Source: G020353115 sp964640125 (GTDB lineage: Bacteria; Bacteroidota; Bacteroidia; Bacteroidales; VadinHA17). Taken from it: a DNA stretch of 64,000 nt. Location: positions 1-64,000 of the forward strand of contig CAZXGG010000012.1 of assembly GCA_964640125.1 (NCBI GenBank), written 5' to 3'. Both the position numbers and the translations under genes were made by a program. A model generated the notes under the pieces. The model saw nothing but the letters and a program-made list of their open reading frames with translations. It was not told where the DNA came from and did not search any database. This document shows positions 8,145 to 16,037 of the stretch, piece by piece. Every line of letters starts with the position of its first letter. Position 1 is the stretch's first letter.

Positions 8145-10589
8145 TTACTTTTCGGTCAACCGGTTTATCTCCCTTTCCGGCACCAATGCTTTCGAAACCA
8201 TTCCGGCTGTTAGAGCCTCCTCCAGGGTGAAATCGTAGGAAGCTTTTATCTCTTTTGAGGATGCTCCGATCTTAATCGTATAGGTACCAGCCTCCGCGGT
8301 CCATGTTGAGGTTGCTTCATCAAATGAAGCGAGATCTCTGGTGGTAATGATAAAACTCAGAGTCTCGGTTTCACCCGGTTCCAGGAGCCTGGTTTTTCCG
8401 AAAGCCACCAACTCTTCCTCGGGCTTGTTCAGTTTCACTTCCGGCGCACTGGCATAGACCTGCACCACTTCACGGCCGGCAACATCTCCTGTATTCGCAA
8501 CCTCAATTGAAACAGTCAGCTCACCTGTAAAATCGGTTGAACTGAGTTCCAGGTTATCATAGGCAAAGGTGGTGTAGGATAATCCATAACCAAATTCATA
8601 GGCAACCGGTACATCAAATGTGTTATAATACCGGTAGCCAACATAAATATCCTCCTCATAAACTACCTCCCATGGTCTTCTTCTCATGAATGAAAAACCC
8701 GATTGATCCGGACGGTCATCCTCCATGCCTTCCATCTCCACGGCTTGACCCGGAAAGTTTTTTACCGAGGGAGAATCTTCATACAACATCGGGAAAGAAA
8801 TGGCCAGCTTACCGGAGGGATTAACTGCACCACTCAGCACATCAACAATGGCATTTCCCGCCTCCTGTCCGGGTTGCCATGCACAAAGAACAGCATCTGC
8901 GAATTCCCGCCAGCTGGCGGTTTCAATCACGCCGGCAATGTTCATTACGACAATGACTTTTTTATTGTTAGTATGAAACGCGTCGGATACATTCCGGATC
9001 ATCTTTTTTTCAACAGGAGTCAGGTAAAAGTCCCCTTCAACCGCCTGTCTGTCACCACCCTCGCCCGCGTTACGGCCAATGGTGATCAATGCTATTTCTG
9101 CCTTTTCTGCAAGCTGCTGTGCCAGATCATTCGATACACTCATTTCCGGCAGGAGTACATTTCCTCTCATAAAGGCTTCAAACATATTCCTGGGCTTTGG
9201 AAGTTTTTCCCTTTCCGCTTCAATGTATTGATTGTACACCTCCGCCAACTCCGCATCAGGAGTATATCCTCCATTCCCCAGCCCTTCAAATAAGGAAATG
9301 GTATAGGCTTCATTCACATCGCCGCTTCCTGTTCCACCGGAAATGATATCATACGAGGTATTTCCAAAACATGCCACACCTTTTATAGCAGGATCCATTG
9401 GAAGAGCGCTTTCACTGTTTTTCAGCAACACCATACCATCCGCTGCTGCCTGGCGGGCAATTTCAGCATGTGCCTCCAGATCCGGAGCACCGGAGAACGG
9501 GTACTTGTTGTAACGGGGAGTTTTCATCATAACACGCAATGCCCGTGATACATTCCTGTCCAGTACTGATTCGTCCAGCATACTGTCCTTCACAGCAGTA
9601 ATGATTTCCCGGATCTGTTGCGGTCTTCCCGGCATGATGACATCGTTTCCCGCTTCCATCTGGGCAACCACATCGCTGCCACCGCCCCAGTCGGTCATTA
9701 CATACCCTTCAAAACCCCAGTCATCCCGCAGGATCTTTGTCAACAGATCGTGACTCTCGGAAGTGTAGGGACCGTTTACCTTATTGTAGGAAGACATCAC
9801 CGTCCAGGGCTGAGCTTCCGTAACCGCGATCTCAAAACCCCTCAGGTAGATCTCGCGGAGTGCCCGTTCACTGACGATGACATTCACCGACATCCGGTTG
9901 GTCTCCTGGTTGTTGACCGCAAAGTGCTTTATCGATGTGCCCACGTTGTTCGATTGAACTCCCTTCACCATGGAGGCTGCCATTTTCCCAGTTACCAGCG
10001 GATCTTCTGAATAATACTCAAAATTGCGCCCGCAAAGCGGATCCCGCTGTAAATTCATTCCCGGCCCTAAAATTACATCAGCGCCATATTCCAGCACCTC
10101 ATTACCCATCGCCTCGCCTACAGTATATACCAGCTCCGTGTCCCAGGTGGAGGCAAGTAACGTGGCTATTGGAAATGCAGTGCAGTAATAGGTATGCTCA
10201 TCACCTTCCCTGGTAGGGGAGATCCTCAATCCGGCAGGGCCATCCGCCAATACCTGGCTGGTAACTCCTTTTTCAGGGAATTCTGCCATAAACCCGGCTG
10301 CACCGGGAAGATAGGTTCTGACCCGGTCAACCATGTTGGTATAGGCTGTGTCTTCTTCAGCCTCATCACGTCGGCCGAACTGCCTGCGTATGGAATCCGG
10401 CAGGTTTATAAACATACCTGTCCCGACCAGGTATTGCACCTTCTCTTCGAGGGTCATCGTGGAAACAATTTCCTTGATCTTCTTGTCCTGAGGGCTTTTT
10501 GAATCACCGGATGTGCATTGAATCATCATGCTGGCAAAGACCAGTGAAAAACATGCAAGTAGAATTGTTGATGATTGTATTCTTTTCAT
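8145..10589 (-). CDS. Glycoside hydrolase family 3 beta-glucosidase
   Basis: Exo-acting beta-glucosidase that would release glucose from oligosaccharides made by the neighbouring GH30 and GH5 enzymes. The N-terminal TIM barrel carries the KHFAVNNQETNR block and the nucleophile D300 in GYVMTDWGG. The alpha/beta sandwich follows (VLLKNSESALPM near 395) with IGRNAGEGGDR where the acid/base region lies. The C-terminal third is a fibronectin III-like domain typical of the family. The N-terminus is a signal with Cys25 in a weak lipobox (MMIQC), so lipoprotein status is likely but not certain. Length 814 aa is normal. A short dyad, GTTATC/GATAAC, lies in its leader at 10606-10624. Confidence 0.93.
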   Translation of the reverse strand: MKRIQSSTILLACFSLVFASMMIQCTSGDSKSPQDKKIKEIVSTMTLEEKVQYLVGTGMFINLPDSIRRQFGRRDEAEEDTAYTNMVDRVRTYLPGAAGFMAEFPEKGVTSQVLADGPAGLRISPTREGDEHTYYCTAFPIATLLASTWDTELVYTVGEAMGNEVLEYGADVILGPGMNLQRDPLCGRNFEYYSEDPLVTGKMAASMVKGVQSNNVGTSIKHFAVNNQETNRMSVNVIVSERALREIYLRGFEIAVTEAQPWTVMSSYNKVNGPYTSESHDLLTKILRDDWGFEGYVMTDWGGGSDVVAQMEAGNDVIMPGRPQQIREIITAVKDSMLDESVLDRNVSRALRVMMKTPRYNKYPFSGAPDLEAHAEIARQAAADGMVLLKNSESALPMDPAIKGVACFGNTSYDIISGGTGSGDVNEAYTISLFEGLGNGGYTPDAELAEVYNQYIEAEREKLPKPRNMFEAFMRGNVLLPEMSVSNDLAQQLAEKAEIALITIGRNAGEGGDRQAVEGDFYLTPVEKKMIRNVSDAFHTNNKKVIVVMNIAGVIETASWREFADAVLCAWQPGQEAGNAIVDVLSGAVNPSGKLAISFPMLYEDSPSVKNFPGQAVEMEGMEDDRPDQSGFSFMRRRPWEVVYEEDIYVGYRYYNTFDVPVAYEFGYGLSYTTFAYDNLELSSTDFTGELTVSIEVANTGDVAGREVVQVYASAPEVKLNKPEEELVAFGKTRLLEPGETETLSFIITTRDLASFDEATSTWTAEAGTYTIKIGASSKEIKASYDFTLEEALTAGMVSKALVPEREINRLTEK

Positions 10590-10653
10590 GTCGTTGTAAT
10601 TTTATGTTATCCCATAAAGATAACCCATCAGAATAAAAAAAACCTAAAAATAG

Positions 10654-10709
10654 TTGCATTACAATTTTTTTGTATTATGTTTGTAGTACAAACAATAATG
10701 CAATACAAA
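10654..10709 (+). promoter_or_regulatory. Promoter and nested operator-like dyads of the membrane-protein/HTH operon
   Basis: TTG (10654-10656), a 19-nt spacer and TATGTTTG (10676-10683) match the Bacteroidota -33/-7 consensus, about 40 nt before the ATG at 10725. Three perfect dyads overlie it: TTGCATTA/TAATGCAA (10654-10661 and 10696-10703), TTTGTATT/AATACAAA (10669-10676 and 10702-10709) and GTTTGTA/TACAAAC around a single G (10679-10693). The last covers the end of the -7 box, as expected of a repressor site. The second gene of the operon encodes a winged-helix regulator, so autoregulation is the simple inference. Confidence 0.55.
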
Positions 10710-10724
10710 TAAAACTGATTTGCC

Positions 10725-11369
10725 ATGTATAAAAAATTAGATCCAAAGCAGATTGAAAAGAGTGTTCTTTTCCTGCAAAGCCGTGACGGCATCCTGGATA
10801 TTTTCTTTGGTTTGACGCTCGGGGCTGCCGGGATAAATGGCATGTACACATCCTTGGAATGGAATATTCCCTGGTACATTCGTTTTCTGATCCTCATCCT
10901 GCTGGTCCCGATGCTGCTTGCCAAGTACTTCATCACCACTCCCAGGATCGGTTATATAAAGATGCAACCGGTAAAAGGGGGAAGGCTGATTATACTGAAG
11001 ATTTTTCTCCTGATCAGTTTCGGATTAACCATCCTGATGCTCGCTGCTTCAATTTTCAAAGTACAATTCATCCATGGTCAGATGCTAAGCATCCCTCCGG
11101 TTATTCTTTTCGGAGCGATCCTGTTGCTGATGAGTTTTGTTGCCTGGCTGATTGGTTTGTACAGTCTGTACGTAGTTGGACTGGCAGCAGGGATTGGCTT
11201 TTTCCTGGACAAGCCATTGGGTCTGGATACGATTTTTAACCTCCCGGGAGATCTGTTTATTTTCTGTATTCCAGGAGCATTGATTATCATATACGGAACG
11301 ATCAGACTTGCCCGGTTTCTGAAAACTCATCCATTACAAAACGTTAAAGCTGACTTCGAACATGAGTGA
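10725..11369 (+). CDS. Polytopic inner-membrane protein paired with a winged-helix regulator
   Basis: A 214-residue protein with about five hydrophobic segments: one around 24-38, a strong one at 48-66, pairs near 85-107 and 119-155, and one at 175-192. It has a short hydrophilic, charged N-terminus and a charged C-terminal tail. I do not recognise a family with known function. It overlaps the next gene by 8 nt, so the two are translationally coupled. Co-transcription with a winged-helix regulator suggests a membrane protein whose level is controlled by its partner. Sensing or transport are both guesses. Confidence 0.7.
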   Translation: MYKKLDPKQIEKSVLFLQSRDGILDIFFGLTLGAAGINGMYTSLEWNIPWYIRFLILILLVPMLLAKYFITTPRIGYIKMQPVKGGRLIILKIFLLISFGLTILMLAASIFKVQFIHGQMLSIPPVILFGAILLLMSFVAWLIGLYSLYVVGLAAGIGFFLDKPLGLDTIFNLPGDLFIFCIPGALIIIYGTIRLARFLKTHPLQNVKADFEHE

Positions 11370-11673
11370 AGATCTGATCATAAAGCAGGTTATCGGGACG
11401 GATAAGATCATCCACGAACCTGCCCGGATTGTTCTGCTGGCCATACTGAATGCTGCAGAACAGGTGGATTTTACGTTTCTGTTGAACGAAACCGGACTTT
11501 CCCAGGGAAATTTATCGAGTCACCTGAGCAAGCTGGAAAAAGCCGGGTATGTTTCTATTGAAAAGACCTTTTATAAGAAACGACCGCGGACCCTCATTTC
11601 GATGAATAAAAAGGGAAAGTCTGCCTTTGAAGAATACCTGAAAACAATGAGGGAGTTTTATAAAAAGCTTTAA
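11362..11673 (+). CDS. Winged-helix transcriptional regulator (HTH_34-like)
   Basis: A 103-residue single-domain DNA-binding protein. The pattern IHEPARIVLLAIL, then FLLNETGLSQGNLSSHLSKLEKAGYV as recognition helix, then a wing ending KRPRTLISMNKKGK, matches the small MarR/ArsR-like winged-helix family in which the motif NLSSHLxKLExAGYV is diagnostic. No sensor domain is present, so a ligand or partner protein is probably needed; the overlapping membrane protein is the obvious candidate. Likely binds the dyads at 10654-10709. The gene converges on the 11692-12180 gene with only 18 nt between them. Confidence 0.85.
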   Translation: MSEDLIIKQVIGTDKIIHEPARIVLLAILNAAEQVDFTFLLNETGLSQGNLSSHLSKLEKAGYVSIEKTFYKKRPRTLISMNKKGKSAFEEYLKTMREFYKKL

Positions 11674-11691
11674 CGGTTGTATCCGAAATTA

Positions 11692-12180
11692 CTACTTTGC
11701 GTATCGTTCTTCCAACTCTCCTATCAATTGCAATGCTTCATCAGAAAATGGCGGATATTTTCCATTAGAGCGACAAGCCATGTCACTGTATCTTCGAAAG
11801 AATGAAAAAGGATTTCCAAAATTTTCCACCAGGCTTTCAGGACCTGCATGGTCCAATAATGCGTTGGCCATGTAATAGCCGGTGGGATGTCCGCTTTGGG
11901 GAACTAATCCGGATATCTTCAGTGCATTTTTTTTCGAGGGCATATAGGCTAGCGTATAGAATTTTATAAAGTAATCATGACTGAATTCATGTTCATTGCC
12001 GGTGATATATCCCGGTGTATTAAAGAGCTCATCCCATTTATCTTCTGATGGCATGATATCTTTCTCAAGGCATTCCATGATTTCCCAAAAAACTTTCATC
12101 CCGGAGAAGTCCATACCCTGGGGATAACCAATTGATCGGAAAAGAAATACTATTACAATAGAAATGAATACGAATCTCAT
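11692..12180 (-). CDS. Secreted protein of unknown function
   Basis: A 162-residue protein with a signal peptide (MRFVFISIVIVFLFRSIGYPQ). The start at 12180 was chosen because the ORF's upstream ATG adds eleven polar residues before the signal. The mature part has an N-terminal block with WEIMECLEKDIMPSEDKWDELFNTPGY and a C-terminal block with GHPTGYYMANALLDHAGPESLV. Both faintly recall the ends of DUF5700-type putative zinc peptidases, but no HExxH motif is present. If related, it would be an internally shortened, non-catalytic form. That relation is a guess. Confidence 0.6.
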   Translation of the reverse strand: MRFVFISIVIVFLFRSIGYPQGMDFSGMKVFWEIMECLEKDIMPSEDKWDELFNTPGYITGNEHEFSHDYFIKFYTLAYMPSKKNALKISGLVPQSGHPTGYYMANALLDHAGPESLVENFGNPFSFFRRYSDMACRSNGKYPPFSDEALQLIGELEERYAK

Positions 12181-12257
12181 TGCGTTTTCTGCTTTTAAAT
12201 CCTGCGAGCGCATTCCCCGCTGCTTGCGGCGGGTTTAGCGAGCGCAAAAAAATTAAC

Positions 12258-12292
12258 AAAAAAAGCTGCTTCGTGGTGAAACAGCTTTTTTT
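12258..12292 (-). terminator. Rho-independent terminator of the tolQ/exbD operon
   Basis: Stem gctgcttc (12265-12272) pairs with gaaacagc (12278-12285) with one G-T wobble and a 5-nt loop. It is flanked by A7 on one side and T7 on the other, so on the minus strand it is a textbook terminator starting 16 nt after the last ExbD stop. The symmetrical flanks also allow it to work on the plus strand. Confidence 0.85.
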
Positions 12293-12307
12293 GTGGATTG
12301 AAAAAAA

Positions 12308-12781
12308 TTATTTTATCTTATCGACTTTTGTTGAGGAGTAGCTGATTTTCAGTGCATTTGCTCTTCTCAGAGCCATTTTAATATCGACAATAATTCCCAT
12401 CTTGGTTTTTTCATCGACTTTCAGGGATACCAGCATTTTGTTCCGGTCGTTTTCATCCATTGCATCGCGTTCCTGTGCAATAAAATCCTGGATATCTTCC
12501 ACCCGTTTAAACTGGTCGTTCAGCTGAATTCTGGGTTCAGTACCGAACATTGCCTGATGCTGAGGCAGTGGTTCTCCGACATAGATAAAGCTAACCAGTG
12601 ATTTCTTTTCCAGTTTTTCAGCTTCGGTGGCATCGGGCACTTTCACGGTGATCTTCAGATCCACTTCCCGCATGACCGTCGTAGTCATAAAGAAGAACAG
12701 CAGCATAAAGACGATATCGGGGAGAGAGGCGGTATTTAAAGCGCCAACACTCTTTTTTCCTTTCTTTTTAAATTTCGACAT
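12308..12781 (-). CDS. ExbD/TolR biopolymer transport protein (second copy)
   Basis: Single-TM energising subunit of a proton channel. The N-terminal segment carries the conserved membrane aspartate (D22 in SLPDIVFMLLFFFMTTTV), followed by a periplasmic domain. It would transmit proton-motive force with the TolQ-like protein to an outer-membrane partner. The start codon overlaps the stop of the upstream ExbD gene in a TAATG, so the two are translationally coupled. Length (157 aa) is usual. It closes a four-gene operon and is followed by a strong terminator. Confidence 0.9.
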   Translation of the reverse strand: MSKFKKKGKKSVGALNTASLPDIVFMLLFFFMTTTVMREVDLKITVKVPDATEAEKLEKKSLVSFIYVGEPLPQHQAMFGTEPRIQLNDQFKRVEDIQDFIAQERDAMDENDRNKMLVSLKVDEKTKMGIIVDIKMALRRANALKISYSSTKVDKIK

Positions 12782-13365
12782 TAGTTTCGTCCTCCAATTT
12801 CTTTTGGTTCTGCTTCTGACAGTACAGATGGGTAATAGTCCTTAACCGCTTCCATTCTTTCCTCATCCAGGTCAGCATATTTCATTCCGAATTGTCGTCG
12901 GGAGATTTCATCCCGAAGCTCCTGTTTTGCTGCGAGCAGTTCATTCTGAACTTTGATATACATACCATAGGATGTACCCCGGTCGTTTTGAAGCGAGATT
13001 ACAGCGTTCTTGGTTACCATTGTCGTACCAAAAAATGGAAGATCTTTTTCCACTTTTTCGGGCAGATTGGATTCATTTTCAGGATTTGCGATAAACTCCT
13101 TGGCCAATTCACGCAGTTCAAAAACACTGGTGGGTTTGTTTTCAACAAGGAGTTCATCGTTTTTATTGATCAGTACAACAAACACGTTCCTGTCATGGAT
13201 CTCATCCGTTTGTTCCGGTTCATTCTCGTCCGGCAACTGTGGTAAACCCCTCATCAATCCGGTATCCACGTCCATTGTTGTAGTGACAAGGAAGAAGATT
13301 AGCAGGAGAAAGGCAATATCTGCCATGGATCCTGCATTTATTGGTTGTAGTTCCCTTTTTGCCAT
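12781..13365 (-). CDS. ExbD/TolR biopolymer transport protein (first copy)
   Basis: Paralogue of the next gene, with membrane aspartate D16 in SMADIAFLLLIFFLVTTT. The C-terminal part is longer than usual (194 aa), with a charged helical tail (KQELRDEISRRQFGMKYADLDEERM) after the periplasmic fold. Two different ExbD subunits in one operon suggest a heteromeric peptidoglycan- or partner-binding module, as seen in many Bacteroidota. The specific partner (TonB, Tol or gliding-type) is not shown. Confidence 0.9.
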   Translation of the reverse strand: MAKRELQPINAGSMADIAFLLLIFFLVTTTMDVDTGLMRGLPQLPDENEPEQTDEIHDRNVFVVLINKNDELLVENKPTSVFELRELAKEFIANPENESNLPEKVEKDLPFFGTTMVTKNAVISLQNDRGTSYGMYIKVQNELLAAKQELRDEISRRQFGMKYADLDEERMEAVKDYYPSVLSEAEPKEIGGRN

Positions 13366-13402
13366 ATCTGGTCAACGTTTGGGAAGCCCGGGAGCTTCCT
13401 GA

Positions 13403-13861
13403 TTATTTAAAATACTTAGCTATCTCTGAATACAGAATAGCAAGAACTGCCAGGCCTGCCAGGATATAGGTTGTAAACAACCCGGTGCCGGCAAGTTTCA
13501 GAATCTTTGGCACATTACCTTTCCCTTCATATTGTGGTAAATACAGCACAGCATCGGATGCCAGCATCCAGGCAATAAAGATCAGGACGGCTACTCCCAC
13601 CAGGGTAATCAGCGTCCTTTTTATTGCTTTTGGATTGGTTACTATATTAATAATAGGAAATGCCAGGGATAATAATGCGGTTACTCCTGCAAGAATTCCT
13701 GCCCAGAGAAGCATGGTTTTCGTGATCACCGGCTCATGCATGTTCGTTCCTTCTGTTCCCGGGACGACTTTACCGAAAAAGAATAGCACGGCCAACACGA
13801 CAGACACGATCATCAGGGCATACAGGACATAGGTTACTATTTTTGCTAAATTTCTGGACAT
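13403..13861 (-). CDS. Four-TM membrane protein in the tolQ/exbD operon
   Basis: A 152-residue protein made almost entirely of four transmembrane segments (about 7-30, 47-72, 82-103, 122-148) with short loops. No enzymatic motif and no named family that I recognise. It sits between the TolQ-like gene (6-nt gap) and the first ExbD (37-nt gap), an arrangement that suggests an accessory membrane subunit of the same proton-driven complex. Confidence 0.75.
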   Translation of the reverse strand: MSRNLAKIVTYVLYALMIVSVVLAVLFFFGKVVPGTEGTNMHEPVITKTMLLWAGILAGVTALLSLAFPIINIVTNPKAIKRTLITLVGVAVLIFIAWMLASDAVLYLPQYEGKGNVPKILKLAGTGLFTTYILAGLAVLAILYSEIAKYFK

Positions 13862-13867
13862 GATTGA

Positions 13868-14689
13868 TTATTTTTTTAGATTATACTTTACAAGCATATC
13901 AATCAGGGAAATTGATGAATCCTCCATATTATTGACGAGGGCATCAATTTTGGTCAGGATATAGTTGTAAAATATTTGAAGGATTACGGCAATGATCAGA
14001 CCGGTTACAGTGGTAATCAGGGCGATTTGAATACCACCGGCAACCAACTGTGCAGAAACCGTACCGGCAATCCGGATCTTGTCAAAAGCATCAATCATCC
14101 CAATCACTGTCCCCATGAATCCCAACATCGGAGCGATGGCGATAAACAGGGAGATCCAGGAGAGGTTCTTTTCGAGCAGGCCCATTTGAACACTACCATA
14201 AGAGATGACAGATTTTTCTGCAGCTTCAATCCCCTCCTCGGCACGGTCGAGACCCTGGTAAAAAATGCTGGCAACGGGACCGCGTGCATTACGGCAAACC
14301 TCTTTTGCTGCATCAAGCCCATCGGATTCCAGTGCTGTTTCCACCTTTTTCAACAGTTTGTCGGTGTTGGTGGTAGCCAGGTTCAGGTAAATGATTCGCT
14401 CGATGGCCAGTGCAAGTCCGAAGATCAGGGTTAACAGTATTGCTCCCATGAAAGAGGCACCCCCTTCAATGAATTTCGCTTTAATCTTCTTGTGCAATTC
14501 ACCTCCTTCTTCGGTCGTTGCTGTAATCTCCTCAGCCGGAGTCTCTTCAGTTACCGCAGTAACTGCAGTTGTGTCAGCCATTTCCTCCATAGTAGTCGTA
14601 TCGGTCTCTTCGTCCTGAGCAATTGCATTGAGTGATGCCCCCAGAAAAAGCATCCCGAATACTGCTACAAGTGCAAATAATTTTTTCAT
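13868..14689 (-). CDS. MotA/TolQ/ExbB proton-channel protein
   Basis: Proton-channel subunit working with the two ExbD proteins. The core shows three TM segments: AILLTLIFGLALAIERII near 80-97, then the pair around 170-195 and 215-240 with the GLLEKNLSWISLFIAIAPMLGFMGTVIGMI and ITTVTGLIIAVILQIFYNY motifs. Unlike classical TolQ it begins with a cleavable-type signal peptide (to about residue 24, ALNAIAQ-like end) and an acidic, threonine-rich stretch of about 40 residues before the first TM. First gene of the operon. Confidence 0.9.
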   Translation of the reverse strand: MKKLFALVAVFGMLFLGASLNAIAQDEETDTTTMEEMADTTAVTAVTEETPAEEITATTEEGGELHKKIKAKFIEGGASFMGAILLTLIFGLALAIERIIYLNLATTNTDKLLKKVETALESDGLDAAKEVCRNARGPVASIFYQGLDRAEEGIEAAEKSVISYGSVQMGLLEKNLSWISLFIAIAPMLGFMGTVIGMIDAFDKIRIAGTVSAQLVAGGIQIALITTVTGLIIAVILQIFYNYILTKIDALVNNMEDSSISLIDMLVKYNLKK

Positions 14690-14843
14690 GATTTGTTGTT
14701 CGTTTAATTAATAACAAAAATTTAGTTTACAAAGTATTAAAAAAAAATTGAAAAAAGCTTCTTTACGGGTTACCAAAAATTTGATACCGGCCATCCGTTT
14801 TCTGCATCCGGAATCCCGGGCTTTTTCATCCTGAACATTACCC

Positions 14844-14859
14844 GGGGATTTGAATCCCC
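14844..14859 (-). other. T-arm-like palindrome after tRNA-Ser
   Basis: On the minus strand the sequence reads GGGGATTCAAATCCCC, like a tRNA T-arm, about 20 nt beyond the tRNA-Ser 3' end. No rest of a tRNA could be folded around it. It may be a tRNA fragment or a simple processing or termination hairpin. Confidence 0.25.
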
Positions 14860-14879
14860 TTTTTCCCCTCCGTCTTTTG

Positions 14880-14969
14880 CGGAGAGAGAGGGATTCGAAC
14901 CCTCGGTACTGTTCCACACAGTACACACGCTTTCCAGGCGTGCACCTTAAACCACTCGGTCACCTCTCC
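14880..14969 (-). tRNA. tRNA-Ser (anticodon GGA)
   Basis: A 90-nt class II tRNA. The acceptor arms GGAGAGG and TCTCTCC pair with one G-T. The D-arm region reads TGACCGAGTGGTTTAAGG, the anticodon loop reads CTGGAAA (GGA, serine UCC/UCU). A long variable arm is built on GTACTGT/ACAGTAC, and the T-arm is GGGTTCGAATCCC. The discriminator is G, as required for tRNA-Ser. CCA is not encoded (GCA follows). It is a stand-alone gene in the spacer between tolQ and tatD. Confidence 0.93.
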
Positions 14970-15172
14970 GGAAAGATAACTAATATCAAAGAATTTCAGC
15001 GGCACAAAATACGAAAAAAATATGAAAAACAACCAATAGCTATTCTATTTATACCTGATTAGAATAATTTAAATAAATTTTACTTTTTCCCCTGTATGGC
15101 TTTTGTCACAGCAATAGCAACGGTTCCCTGAAAGGTGTTGTGAATGATGATTTAGTAACATGAGGGATCAGT

Positions 15173-15967
15173 TCATGTTGTTATTTTACCGGGCTCTTCG
15201 GAGATGCCAAACAATGACATCGCATTCATTGTTGTTGTTTTCGCCACCCGTGCAACATCCATGGAATGAAGTTGAGCAATTTTCTCTGCGATGTATACGA
15301 GATAAGCACTTTCATTTCTTTTTCCCCGCTTTGGAACAGGTGCAAGATAGGGAGAATCGGTTTCCAGGATGATGTGAGAAAGGTCAATATTTCTGACTAC
15401 AGCATCCAGTCCGGAGTTCTTAAATGTAACAATACCGCCAATGCCCATTTTAAATCCAAGTGAGATCGCCTTTTCAGCTTGCCGGATATCGCCGGTAAAA
15501 CTATGGAATACACCCGTTAATTGGGGGTTATATCCTTCAAGGATCGTTGCGATCAGGTCAAATGAGTTGCGGGAATGGATCACGAGGGGAAGGTCATGAG
15601 CAAATGCCAGGTTAACCTGTTGGTGAAAGGCATCGATCTGTTCTTTTTCATAGGTTTTATCCCGGTAAAGATCGATCCCTACCTCCCCAACAGCATAGAA
15701 TCGTTTGTTTTCCAGTTCTCTTCGAACCACCGCCAGTTCTGACAGGTAATTCTCCTTAACCGATGTGGGATGAAGTCCCATCATCGGGAAACAATGATCC
15801 GGATAACGGGTGACAAGCTTTAGCATCTCTGCAATGGATGAACTATCGATATTCGGGAGGAAGAATTTTTCCACACCACAATCGATCGCTCTCATGATGA
15901 CATCATCACGGTCAGGAATAAACTCGTTCAGGTACAAATGTGTATGTGTATCTACCAGTTGCATCAT
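15173..15967 (-). CDS. tatD: TatD family metal-dependent DNase
   Basis: TIM-barrel metal hydrolase acting as a 3'-5' exonuclease or in D-aminoacyl-type quality control in relatives. The first metal-binding motif is DTHTHLY just after the start, followed by the GEVGIDLYRDKT motif, PLVIHSRNS, GVFHSFTGD and the final ILETDSPYLAP. I chose the ATG at 15967 (MMQLVDTHTH); an upstream ATG at 15985 and the next at 15964 are possible. Full length for the family (about 264 aa). It lies downstream of dprA on the same strand with a 70-nt gap. Confidence 0.92.
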   Translation of the reverse strand: MMQLVDTHTHLYLNEFIPDRDDVIMRAIDCGVEKFFLPNIDSSSIAEMLKLVTRYPDHCFPMMGLHPTSVKENYLSELAVVRRELENKRFYAVGEVGIDLYRDKTYEKEQIDAFHQQVNLAFAHDLPLVIHSRNSFDLIATILEGYNPQLTGVFHSFTGDIRQAEKAISLGFKMGIGGIVTFKNSGLDAVVRNIDLSHIILETDSPYLAPVPKRGKRNESAYLVYIAEKIAQLHSMDVARVAKTTTMNAMSLFGISEEPGKITT

Positions 15968-16037
15968 TTGGATTTGAACAAACATAGATATTTTTTCTAA
16001 AACCGGAAATAATAAAGAAAGAACTCCGCAGGGTTGA

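Noticed and set aside
8703..9293. 196-codon plus-strand frame over GH3
   Set aside because: Antisense shadow of the GH3 C-terminal half with no recognisable features.
12208..12244. GC-rich stretch with two GCGAGCGC copies as a separate terminator
   Set aside because: Only a 4-5 bp stem can form and there is no T-run; the strong terminator is at 12258-12292.
14850..15062. Short frame with the phrase RRERDSNPRYC
   Set aside because: This is the well-known spurious translation across a tRNA gene; the tRNA-Ser is the real feature.
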